NCBI RefSeq assembly: GCF_016808095.1
Contig: NC_068970.1
Coordinates: 10,584,501 to 10,648,500 of the forward strand
DNA from: Vigna angularis
Lineage: Eukaryota; Streptophyta; Magnoliopsida; Fabales; Fabaceae
Length of the DNA: 64,000 bases
Direction: 5' to 3'
Shown: piece after piece, positions 12,701-24,588 of the stretch
Numbering within the stretch: the first letter of the stretch is position 1
Layout: each line of letters begins with the position of its first letter
Translations under genes and position numbers: made by a program
The notes under the pieces: generated by a model
What the model was told of the DNA's origin: nothing
Databases searched by the model: none
The model's input: only the letters and a program-made list of their open reading frames with translations

Positions 12701-15700
12701 TTGTTCATTTGAGATTCAATTGGATCTTGTAGTGGAGTTTGGATTCATTCATCCAATTTTTCATGTGTTTTTGTTAAAAAAGTATGAATTAGGTCCATCC
12801 CATATTATCACATCATAATCAATTCACATACAATGAGATATCTATCCTATGAAAACAACCTCTAAAAAAGAATTACTATTTAATAGAGATTATATATTGA
12901 GGTTCATATAATTTCAGGAATAGATTTAAATTAACAGAGGTTTTTTATCCTTGGTTTAATTTCAAAAATTTATTTCAAAACCTCAACAAAATAGTTCATG
13001 TTTATTTCAAACCTTAATAAATGAATATAATTGAATAATTTTTAATTACTTTTATAAACAAATAATTAAAAACTATACAGTTTAATTTTTTGTTATCATT
13101 ATTTTTCTCTTATGTTTTCATGTTTCCCTCTCTTTCTTCCCTTTAATCCTATTTCCTCAATTGTATTCACTCTCTTTACACACCTTAAATCCTAATTCCT
13201 CAATTCCTATCACTTTCGTGTTCATTGCATATCTTATAGCAGTGCACTTTATCTCATGCTAGTGGACCTAAAGTTTATACCTCAATCCATAACCATGCTA
13301 GAACATTACTTTATTGTTTGTGACCGTGTTTGTACTGAAGAGATGATTTGAGAAGAATTGAGTGGATGAATTTAAGGGGATGAGGAGGGAATTATAGTGT
13401 TATTTAGATTAAGGAAAAATGTTGTATTGTTTACATATTTTATGAGAGCTAAACCTCTTTAGTGTTATCTTTATATATGGGGTTTGCTAACCTAGTTTTT
13501 TTTTGTTGGATATTTTAACAAAGTATATGAAGTTATTTTAATACACAAAAAAAATTATCATTCATAAAAAAAAACATACTTTAAATATAAGAGTATTTTA
13601 ATAATTTTTATTTTTAATTTAAAAAAGAAATAACACTCATCTAATCCTAACCCACATCCTTCACTTATTCAATTTGTTTTTCTTTCATCTACATCCTCTC
13701 TCTCACCCGTTCATAGTAACTCACAACATTGTAATTTGATGTTCACGTTGATTTCTTATTGGAAGAATGTATTATATCTTTTTTCTTCTTATTATTATTT
13801 AATTTCGTTTTTAAATTTTTGAAACAGTAGTTCATCTTGAGGATTTTTGATACTTTTGCATACTTTTTATTTTAAAACAGTAGTTTGACAATAACTTAAC
13901 TTAAAATCTTAAAACCTTAAAACCTTAAAATAATAACTTTGCATACTTTTTATTTTACTAGATAAAACTTTCAACTTATATATATCCAAAATGAAAAAGT
14001 GTTTTACTAATAAATTGTCAAAATTAAGTATATAAAAAGTCTCTGTTGAAAAGGAAATGTAATAAATTCAACCATTAATATATGTAAAAGAAAACTCTAC
14101 GTCTCATAGTAATAAGAAAAAAAAATCTATTCATATAGCATAATTTTCCATGTGATAAGAATTTATAAACTGGAGGTAGCATACTAATAAAACATTATGA
14201 TAAAATTGTCTGATTGTGGTATTTTTGATTCATCTAAAGAAACATGCTTATATTGAAAAAGTGTAAAACTGTTTTAAGAATGGTATGCACAGGAAAAGCA
14301 TAACATGGATTGAACGGTGGAGGGGAATCAAAGTCTGGAATATAAACCACGTAAAAAGTGGACCCAACCAACAACCATAATAAAGACCTTTGGAGTCACC
14401 AAAACATTAACAACACGCACGCACACACATCGCGAGTAACCCTTCAACCCTAGTCGCGTACGTAACAACCCCGACATCAATTGTTCATTTCACATCAATA
14501 GGTTTCATAATTTTATTATTTTTATTAATTTATTTATTTATACATGCGTGTGACAGACGTCTATTTAATTTGGATAAAGCAGTAGAGAGAGCGAAACGAA
14601 GAAAACAAAAGCAAGGAAAAGTCACCCTCAAATTATCGCGGCTTCTCGTACCGGTGGCGATATATCGAAGGAAGCGTGTGAAGTGAAAAATGATTATCTC
14701 GTGTGAAGAAAAAAGCGCACGTCGATTCACTGTGACGCAAGACATTTTAAAGGGTTCCAATCAGGTCGCTTTTGTATTTATCTAGAAAGAAGGAGTGCCA
14801 TTCACATGTAAAGCTCCCCATTATAATAAATATAAGTGCGACTTTCTCTCCACTTTTTTTTTAATTATTTAATTAATTTTTATTTTTTCCTTTTCTTCTG
14901 CATAAATATCTAATCTTATTGTAGATAATTTTATGAAATTATTATTACTATTATTATGAGTTTATCGTTGAGAGTCCACGTGATTGATGTTAGTATGATG
15001 ATAAAGTGCCACTTGTCGTGTTTATGGGAATAAATACGGAGTGATGTATCCTCCTTCCTGGCACCTGGACAGCATTAAGAGTCAGAAACTCAGAATTGCT
15101 AAGTTACAGTACACTACTCCTTTTTAGACCGTCAATATTCCAACATAAATATTCTTCTTCTTTCCTAATCCATTTACTTATAATTATTCCTATTTTTATG
15201 TGTATTTTATTAATAATTAAATATTAAATATTATTTATTCATGAAAGAGAGAAAGCATTAATAGTAATTGATAGGTGTCTTCAGCAACACATGTCGCTTT
15301 CTATGGACCACTTCCACCTCTCTCTTTTCTTTCCTTTATCTCACATTCTCCCTTCAACCAATCCTCTTTGCCTCTCCACTTTTAACAAACATACTAAACT
15401 CATCTCTTTCTTACCTTCTTTTATCACATCTCCCTTCATCAAATATTTTCAACTCAAAACATTAATTAAAAAATAACTTTATATATTTTCGTCATTGTAT
15501 AATATTTAATTTTTTTTACTTTTACTTAATATAAAACTTATATTCTTGAATTTACAATAAATATTCATTTTCTTTCTTAATTTCTTCGATTACTACCTAA
15601 CACGTTCTTTATTTGTTTAATTTAGCTTTAAAAAAATGAAAAGAATTTACAAATAATTGCATTTATGTAACTATTTTTTATTAATTGCGAGGAAACCAAC

Positions 15701-17025
15701 TTAGAAACTATTTTGTATTGTTTCATTATCTTTAATGTTTTCTTGAAAAGATCTTAACATCCGTGTGTTACTTCCCATTGCAAGTTGCAACACATCTTTG
15801 CATCTTTGCTCTTCTCGTTACGCCACTGCAACTTATAGCATAGTTCAAAGCTGCTGTTACTCCTTGTTATCTTGTTGTCACTCACATCCACTTTCGTCGC
15901 TACTATCCCTATCTCCCAATTTTAATAATTCAATTTTATGATATAATTGTATCATATAGGTTAATAATGTGTTAATTTGAATAAATATCATTATATTGCT
16001 TAAATAACATGTTTTTCCCCCAAAAGTTATGGTTAAGTTTAATAATTTCTTTTTATGCAAAACACATAATCTTTAACTTTCTTCCAAAAGCTCAAGTTAA
16101 CATATATCAAATCGGGATTCTCTTCTTTGTTCATTTTTATCACCAAACAAAAAAGTTACATTAAAATAGATATTATGAATTTGTTTTTATTTAAGGTTTT
16201 AGATATTAAAAGAAATTCTTTTTCTAAAATGAAACAAAAATTGATAAAGAGAAAAGTCAAATTTATAAGAAAGATTTATATAAACTTCACGACTGACAAT
16301 ACCAAATTTAATATAAATTTAGCCGTACAGTTTTTATGCGTCATAAGTTAAAAAAAACTTGCATAAATTATCTTGGTTGTGCTAGTGTTCACTTACTGAT
16401 TTGTTAATAAATAATAATTCTTTTGTAAAAAAAATAATGTAAGTAAAAATAACTATTAATAAAGTATTGACAATTTTATCTGTAAAAGACGAACATATTG
16501 TATTATTTTTGTCTTTGTCGTAAGAAAAGTAAATAGACAGCCGACTGCCGCAAGAAGCCAAGCAGGAGCGTCTGCCTCCTATATGTGGGTCCCTCTGTAC
16601 AAATATTTAATAAATAATATTGAAAAAACTAATATATAATAAATTAACTTTTCGTGACAAAGTAAAATCAACTCGTATATTTATAAAGAATCTCTTGTTA
16701 AAGTTTTCTAAAACTAACTTCTAATTACAAAAGACTTATCTGTATTTTCCTATATTTTACTCATAATAAAAGTTAACGTTTCCTTGATAGTGCTTAAATT
16801 AAATTCACTAATTTACAGTTAATTATACAGGCTATTCATCGTGTTTGCCCTACATCATCCCATATAAAAAATAGTAAATATCTATTTCCTTAAGAAAATG
16901 TCATAAAGTGAGTTTAATTTATTTTATTCACAGATAATGTTTTACCCTCTTAATATTAATATTGATTAATACTTATTACAAGTAATTCTGAAAAAATATA
17001 TTCTCTATTTTACTAAACTTGACGT

Positions 17026-17028
<3 letters not shown>
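9800..17028. other. AT-rich intergenic DNA, no gene seen
   Basis: No coding region can be supported. An isolated AGTCCTACGTTGG-like word near 10690 resembles a common plant retroelement motif, but no element ends are visible. A stretch of higher complexity with a G-box (CACGTG, 14977-14982) between about 14260 and 15480 looks promoter-like but precedes no recognisable gene. Confidence 0.45.

Positions 17029-17082
<54 letters not shown>
17029..17082. repeat. (TA)n microsatellite
   Basis: An uninterrupted TA dinucleotide tract of about 54 bp in AT-rich intergenic DNA. Confidence 0.95.
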
Positions 17083-17087
<5 letters not shown>

Positions 17088-17740
17088 TTATATTTATTAA
17101 TTACAGTTAAATAAGCATTGATATATGTAAAAAAGTTAATTATGTTTTATTTTTTTAAAATTTTGAAACGCAATTAAAATTGGTGTCTATTTTAATTTTA
17201 ATATAATTTAATCTTTAAATTTATAAATAAATAGATATTTTTTAAAATTTAATTAAAAGTTCATTATTTTAAATATCAAAATAAAATTTTTACATGTTCA
17301 AGTTTACATATTTGTCTGAAATATTATTTAATACTTAAAAAGGTTTAATTTTTAAATTAAAATTTAAAATAAAAAATTCAATTTTATATAAAAAATATAA
17401 ATATATTTAATCTTGTAGAAAAAAATCCAGAATAATATCTATGAAGAGAAGGTTGCAGTCAGAGACAGGTGCAGAGGGGCCTAACACCACGATATGAGTT
17501 CCACTGCAGTTTCCTATATTGTTAGCATGCCTTTAAATAATTTCAATTATTTGTTTCACTTATTTTTCCTTTGGCATTACTTTATTAATTGTTAATATTT
17601 TTTTTATCTTGCATAAAAATATAATTCTTATCTTTATTTATATTGAAATTATTTTAAGCCCTAATTATTTCTTTCTTCCTTTCATTTATGATAAGTAACA
17701 AGCATATAGAATAATCTATAATTAAGTATATTTAATAAGT

Positions 17741-17844
17741 TTGAACTTTTAAAACAATGGACAAGATTTTTCCCTTTGAGAGTCTTAACAATTTTGAACT
17801 TTTAAAACAATGGACAACATTTTCCCCGTTTGAGAGTATGTACA
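17741..17844. repeat. 53-bp tandem duplication
   Basis: A unit starting TTGAACTTTTAAAACAATGG occurs at 17741 and again at 17794, giving a 53-bp period. A few substitutions and small gaps separate the copies. It is not near any gene. Confidence 0.8.
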
Positions 17845-17849
17845 TTAAA

Positions 17850-19530
17850 ACGAACCAATTAAAATATTTGAAAAAGATAAAAATTGAATAAAATTTTCAG
17901 CTTTAACTTTTAAAAAATGTATTTTTTTTAAATTATTCTAACATTTAAAATTTAACATATATGTACTATGTTAATTTTTCTATTGCATAGCCAAATGAAT
18001 CTTAATCCAAAAGTAATTGAATCTATTATAAACATACAATTATTATTTTAGAACACTTGATATTATTTTCAACTTTTTTTTTAATTTAAACCAAATTCAA
18101 GGTGAGATTTAACACTTTGGACAAAAGCTTATTTATCATTTATTTTATAATTTATTTAATAAATGTTTTTTTTAAATAAAGAATGAATTACTACAAAAAT
18201 TCACAATAATCTCTAATCCAACTCACATTTAAATAATAAGTCTTTAGTTAAGTAGTAAAATATTAGGTTAAAGACAACATTAGGTGTAATACTTCATGTT
18301 TTGAGTATAGGGATCGAAGTCAACGATGTAATATCTTATACGTTATAAAAGGGTCCAAATGCTAAGTCAAATTATTTGTCTTCATACTATTATTTGTTGG
18401 TAGCGTTTATCCATTATGCTTGAAGATTACCTGCATAAAGTACTCTAGTGTCAAAATCGGTAAAAACTCAACGGCTTAAGCATTAATGGGACAGTAAATA
18501 CAAAATCACCTACCTATATTTATAGATTTTAGTGTAAGTTATTAATTAATAATAACTTAATTATGACCCAATTGAAAAGATAATCACTCTTTAACAAGAC
18601 AGTTCGATTTGATTTTATTATCGCTCAATGATAAGTAACTCGTTTGGTTTCATCTAACTAATAATTAAGCGTCCGATCTATTTCTGACCAGTCGATCATA
18701 TGATACACTTTATAATTATCTTAATGATTAAAGTAAATAGTTACTATAGATTGAATTCATAAACAAACGAACAAGGGTTGATTTTGATATTTAGAGAAAA
18801 GTTTATTTTTATTTAATACAATTTAAATTTTATTCACAAGGACCCTTATTTATTTATTTTAAAGATTTTTTAATATTTTAAAAAATTTATGTGTTTAGAG
18901 GTTTTTTATTATATTCTTGGTTTTAATACATAGAAAGTATAAAAGGAAAATTATCAATTTATAAAAGCACAGCATTGACATTATCATGTGTTTTGAAATT
19001 TGAAGATGAAGGACATTAACTTTGTTTATATTACATGATGAAGGGAGGAAGTTGCACCCAAAACCTTGTCACTGATGGGGACAAATTAAGTCTATATATT
19101 TATTTTTCATCCACATCTTTCAAAACATTTTGTAGATGTTTTTTTCATTGCTTTTTGTACTCTTAAATTATTTCTATCTGTTGCATATCAATCAACCAAC
19201 AAGTAAGAGAGAGAAGAATGTTTCAACTCATACTCAATCTACTCACTGTTCTGATTTAAGGAGATGATTCCATGAACAGAAAAAGTCAAATAACTGTAAG
19301 ATTCACTTACGTATTAAATATACTTTTCTTGTTATTCTTTTACATCTGAAATGCATCAAATATGGAAAGAGAAGGAATATCATATGTTAGTCTGTTTGAT
19401 TCTCCTTATGGCAACCAAAGAAGGGTAATATCATCGCCAAAAACAGTGTTATATGGTTCTGTAGTCCAATTTCTTCTTTGGATAATACTGTTCTTACAAG
19501 GACTACTCAAAAATATTGAATTTGTGGCAT
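17850..19530. other. Intergenic DNA, no gene seen
   Basis: AT-rich sequence with only chance open frames. A TATAAAAGGG motif near 18344 is not followed by a recognisable coding region. Confidence 0.45.
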
Positions 19531-19853
19531 TCATACTATCTCTAGACAAAGAAAACATACGTTGTAATCAATAACTGTACCCTCTGCTATACCTTTATGT
19601 ATCAAAATGGAGAAAAACATAAAGATAAAAGTTCTCTTCAGACAAAGAAATAACGACTGATGAAATTTATTTAAGTTCCATTTGTTCAAAGAAACCACTT
19701 GAATAAGGAAACACATGCAGAAAAGTATTATTTTTCTTTTATCACCATTTATGTCAGTTGAAGCTCTCTGTACTTTAACCAAGTTCCTAGTTCTCTCCTG
19801 CACTTAACAAAGGGATTTTCTGCATTACCAAAATGGTACACGAGCAGGATGAA

Positions 19854-19913
19854 TTTCTACAGCTACAAAATGTGTAGTAATAGTTTCTACAGCTACAAAA
19901 TGTGTAGTAACTG
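19854..19913. repeat. 30-bp tandem duplication
   Basis: TTTCTACAGCTACAAAATGT and the following bases occur at 19854 and again at 19884, nearly perfectly. The position is just beyond the stop of the GT17 gene, so it probably lies in its 3' UTR or just downstream. Confidence 0.85.
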
Positions 19914-20052
19914 ATTTATCGCGCCCCATTCTCCAATGCTGCCTAATTTTCAAGAACAATGATAAAAGTAGGAATGTAGGTGCTGTCTAAGGTATCCTGC
20001 CCGAAAAGTAGCTAGCAAATATATATACATGTTACGTTGATAAAAGGAGCAT

Positions 20053-21165
20053 TTATTCTGGTGGTCTTAAGCAACCTCCAGGAAGAAGGAACTTAAATTT
20101 ATCTGCATTCTCTATCAAGTATGCAGGAAGATGAACTGCAGAAGCTGAACGGGGTATAGACCCCATCTTTTTAATCAACTCTTTGAAAGAGTATTCCTCA
20201 GGGAGCATATCAAAAAGGTCATCTCCCTTGCAAATGTTGTTCTGAATTCTTGAGTGACTTAAGAAAGACTTCCGTTTCACACGGTCTGCATGGCTATAGG
20301 CAGTCATCTTGAACACAAACTCTGAAATATACCGAAAGCAGAAGCTGCAGTGCCATCCTGCATCGGAGAAGATTAAGTCTGTCTGGCGTGAGTGGCGGTA
20401 TTGTGTCCGGGGACCAAAGATGTGGGCAGTGGAACGCCAGCTGCTGTAGTCCACCGGAAACTCAAATGAGTACATGTAATGCCTCAACTCAAGATGCATT
20501 ACGGGAGGAATCCCTTCACACCACTGAAGTAGCTTCAAAGTATGAGGACTTGGAATTTCATCTGTATCTGACATGAGAAGAATATCACCGTAGGAAATGC
20601 CTGCACGGCGTAACAATGAGTTCATAGCCCCCCGTTGTTTTGATTCAAGCATGAATGGGTCCTCATATGATCCAGGGACTGCAACTCTGCCAGGATAAAT
20701 GTCATGGACAGTCTTATGCATGGCAAAGGCAAATCTTGAAAGATTGGACGCAAAGAAGAGTCTCTTTGGAATGCCTGTAAACGTTGTATTGGACTCAAGG
20801 ATCACGAATTTTGATACATAGGGAAAAAGTTCGCGCCATCTGATCTCTAGCAGGTCTAACTCATTGCTGAAAATGACAGCATCAAAAATGCGGCGAGGCT
20901 CAGAGCGAAGGGACCAACCATGAAGATTGCAAAGGTGGTCCATGGAGACATTTTCTGCATAATAGTGAGGCATACGTTTGAAAGGAGAAGGCGGGTTGTC
21001 CCAAAGGGGACGGAAGAAATAAGAAATCTTCTGGCCATGGACAAAAATTCCAAACAAAAAAATTGGCACCAGTAATAGAAGTAACAAACAAAAGAACATG
21101 GGAGGTTTTCTCCTAGAAATGAGGCGTGGTCGAGGAACCAGGCCTTGCACTTGAAGGGGAAACAT
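20053..21165 (-). CDS. GT17-family glycosyltransferase (N-acetylglucosaminyltransferase-like)
   Basis: This encodes 370 residues of glycosyltransferase family 17. The animal member adds bisecting beta-1,4-GlcNAc to N-glycans; the acceptor of the plant members is not established. It should be a type II Golgi protein, with a short basic N-terminus (RPRLISRRK), a membrane segment at about residues 23-43 and then the luminal catalytic domain. Plant GT17 hallmarks are [42 protein letters not shown], the acidic [11 protein letters not shown] motif (about 197-206) and [14 protein letters not shown] (about 270-283). The end [20 protein letters not shown] also fits the family. NxS/T sites lie near residues 72, 126 and 141. 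The ATG at 21163-21165 is the first in-frame ATG after a TGA at 21199-21201. If an upstream splice acceptor is used, about ten extra residues (SWGNQLEHS) could be coding. The gene is intact. Confidence 0.92.
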   Translation of the reverse strand: MFPLQVQGLVPRPRLISRRKPPMFFCLLLLLLVPIFLFGIFVHGQKISYFFRPLWDNPPSPFKRMPHYYAENVSMDHLCNLHGWSLRSEPRRIFDAVIFSNELDLLEIRWRELFPYVSKFVILESNTTFTGIPKRLFFASNLSRFAFAMHKTVHDIYPGRVAVPGSYEDPFMLESKQRGAMNSLLRRAGISYGDILLMSDTDEIPSPHTLKLLQWCEGIPPVMHLELRHYMYSFEFPVDYSSWRSTAHIFGPRTQYRHSRQTDLIFSDAGWHCSFCFRYISEFVFKMTAYSHADRVKRKSFLSHSRIQNNICKGDDLFDMLPEEYSFKELIKKMGSIPRSASAVHLPAYLIENADKFKFLLPGGCLRPPE

Positions 21166-22240
21166 TGAATGTTCTAATTGATTTCCCCAGCTTGACAATC
21201 AAATTCAGAAATATCATGTTCGCCTGCACCAGTTTTAACGTAAGGGATCAGAAACAGCAACAAAAAGTGATCATATTCTACAATTCATGAGATATATGAA
21301 TACTAAGGTTAAGAAAAAAGTGCGGCATAAGTCCTCATAAAAATGATGAAAACTCTCGAAATTTTTTACCAAGGAGAGTGAATCTCTTAGCATAGACATA
21401 CCGCACGCTAAAACATAGCAAGGCTACAATTGCAGCTAAACAGGGGATTTTCCAAAAAAGATGTTGTGCTTGTTGTTAACAGAAGATACCAAAATTTCCA
21501 AACAGTTAAGTATTCTCACATTGAAGTCACATTTCGATAGACACCAACCAAATATGAACAAAGGATATTCGGTATGCATAGAAAAGTGCAGACATTTGTA
21601 ATGAAAAAGAAATCTCAGAACCAACTAGTTTCTGACTTTTGGAAAACAGTTTTTGAACAAGAAGTTTGGCAAGAGAATTAAGACAACAATGCGGCCAAAA
21701 TTGAAACAAATGACCTAACTCTTCCCCTTATATCACCAATGCCAATAAATTACAAAATAGTTAAGCCTATCTATCACAAAGATTTCAGACTTTTACGGTT
21801 TATCATGACATTCCTTTACAAGTGATGATTTTAAGTTTGACACAGCAATTAATAATCCACTCCTAAACCCGACAATAAACCATAAAGGAACGGAATCAGA
21901 AACTTGGAATCAAACCGTTCGGTAATAATCTACGAGGAATCATTCGAATCGATTCCCCTTCTCCCGAACAAAAGACAAACGAAATATTCACCCTTCTCAG
22001 AACCCATATTGAAAGGAAAACCACCTTAAATTGGCAAACCTAAGTTTCAGAAACGAGACAAAAAAAATTGGCCTCTGGGAATCGTGAAGAACACATTTTT
22101 GGCCCCCCACACCGCAATGAAACACCCATGCAAACTGCAAACCCGCGCACTAAATAAAGAATTGTAAAGAAAAACAACAATAACAATAAAAAGGGCTATA
22201 AATGCATGAAGAAGAAGAAGAACGAAGAATAGAAGAGTAC

Positions 22241-22470
22241 CTTAGAGAAGTTGCAGAAGGTAAGAAAGAGATAGGAATAGAGGGTCGAAATGGATTGCGA
22301 AAATCCATTGAAAGGTAGCGAAGAGCGACAGAAGGGGAGAGGATAAGAGCGAAAATAGGTGTTCTTAATATCCCAATCCTAGCTCCCAATTGTATCCTTT
22401 TCTCGTAAAATTGGACTCTGGGTAGTAAGAAAGAGAGAAAGAGCCAGAGGAAGTGAAGGTACCAGAAAAA
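22241..22470 (-). promoter_or_regulatory. Probable 5'-UTR exon of the GT17 gene
   Basis: On the minus strand, a CT- and GA-rich leader ends at the donor CTAAG|GTACTC (intron begins at 22240). Acceptors near 21200-21230 (for example GGTGCAG) would join it to the coding exon. A 110-residue open frame here is hydrophobic by chance and has no GT17 features, so I treat the segment as untranslated. Confidence 0.4.
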
Positions 22471-22499
22471 ACAAAACAGCAAATTAACCTTTTATCGAC

Positions 22500-24583
22500 T
22501 TCACACGCGAGAATTAATACGAGAGAAAAATAAATTTTTTTATTATTTTTATTTTAAGATAAATTTTTTATTATTTTTAATTTTTATTTAAGTAAATTTA
22601 AAAATAATTAAAAATAAATTTGAAAATAATTTTTATAAAAATTAGTATAAGATTAGATTGATGTGACAAATTAAAAAAAATTATTTTTAAATTTACATTT
22701 CAAAATCATTCAAATAAATAATAAAAATTTTATTTTTAAATCCTAAAATCACTTTTCTCAGAGTGAACAAATCATAAACTTTTCTCAAACCTCCTTAACG
22801 ACAACATTAACGTTAGTATCAACATCATACATTAACACCTTCGTCTTCTACTAATTATTGCTCGATAGCAACACCAGTGAACAAATATAGTGTTTTATTT
22901 ATGCAAATAAAATATTTAATTTTATTATACACGCCTAAAGAACCTTTCGTTAAGAACACGAATAAATAAAAATAAAATATAAATTTATTAAAGAATATTT
23001 TTAAAGTAACTAAAAAATAGTTAATATATCTAAAAAAATAGGGATAAACAATTACTGGTTCACCTTCCACTGAACAGTAAACTGAAGTAGTCCTTTGTTT
23101 TTTTTCCTTTTCTTTATCTGTGGGGGTTATAGTTTTAGGGTTTATCTATTAAAAAAAGCGTTGTTAGATTTGGATATTGGGAATATTGGAAGGTTCAAAG
23201 TGCCATGCGTCTAGTAAGGAACAGGGCGATGAATTCGGAAGGTTTAGTTCAGAGTCTGTTTCTTAAGGGTTAAAAATGGCTTTTAATATTTGATGGCATA
23301 AAATAAATTATATTCTTATTCCATGAATCTTAGTGCATTTTAATATTAGGATATGTGATTCAGTGTATTCCAGTTAACAAATCCACTCTAACCTATCATA
23401 ACCGACATCTTAATGGTCCACTCTAATCTTTTTTCTCTTTCACCTCTCATCCTTCAATCCATATTATCACGCCATAAAACAAAATTCAGATATTTCCAAC
23501 TTTTTTTCAAAAAAACCTTACTTTGTGCTTGTAAGGTATTTAAAAAACTTAATGCTTTAGAGACTAGCTTACTAAGCTCAAGAACACAGTAAATAATTCT
23601 CAGTTTTTTTTTTTTTTAATTTCAATCCTCATAGGTTAAGCTTTTTACATGGCGAGCTTTATTCATAGAATAAGATAAATTTAAATTCTAAATAATCTTC
23701 AGAATGTTTCAATCATATATAATATACTTGTGTTTATTCAATAATATTTATAGTTGTTGTAGTAACATGTTTGCACCCATATTTATATTTATATTTAAGA
23801 TGAAGAAATTGAATAATGATAAATAAGAGTTTAATCTATTTTTCAAAATTCTTATTGCATATATGAAAAAGTCCTATTGCTCAAAACTAACTAGAAATAA
23901 TAACATATGAATGGAATATATGAGTCAACAAATAAATCCAAGTATATTTATTTAGTATAAATATAGAAGAATTTAATTATAATCAAACTAAAATAATTTG
24001 AAAGAAATGTGACGGGTGTGAGGACCCAATTTATATATATAAAATAAAAATAAAAACTTCTCAAAATTGTATTTTGGGATTTTATTTTATATATTATACA
24101 TACATAGCATAAAATATAATTTTATAATGTTTTCTAAGTTGATACCCCTCTATTTATTGATATACAAGTTTACTTGAATTGTTTATTTTATGTATCCTCC
24201 GTTGTTTCACTATTATCTATTTTGAAAAAGTAAATAATTTTAATTCTATGATATGATATTTACAACAAATTGAAAATTTAGTTTTACATATATTTATATT
24301 TATAAATATAAGACAAATAAAATCAATGATCAAATGCTATTTAGTCATACAACACATTAATTTTAAAATCATAAAATAAAACAATGATGTTAACCTCTTT
24401 GTAAAAATAATATAAAATAATGTCAGGATTATTTAGTTATATTAAAAAAATTGGCTCCTTCTATAGGGTGTATTTACTCAGAGGGATGAATTTGAGAGAG
24501 AAGTTGATGGATTTGAGAATATTAAAGAGTAAATTGGGTGTTTTTTTAAGGAATTTGGGATGAATGAGAATGAATTTGAAAAT
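22500..24583. other. AT-rich intergenic DNA, no gene seen
   Basis: No supported coding sequence. This stretch separates the GT17 gene from the solo LTR. Confidence 0.5.
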
Positions 24584-24588
24584 AAATT

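Noticed and set aside
22150..22482. 110-codon hydrophobic minus-strand frame upstream of GT17
   Set aside because: It overlaps the CT-rich leader with a good donor and has no family similarity; it is better explained as 5' UTR.
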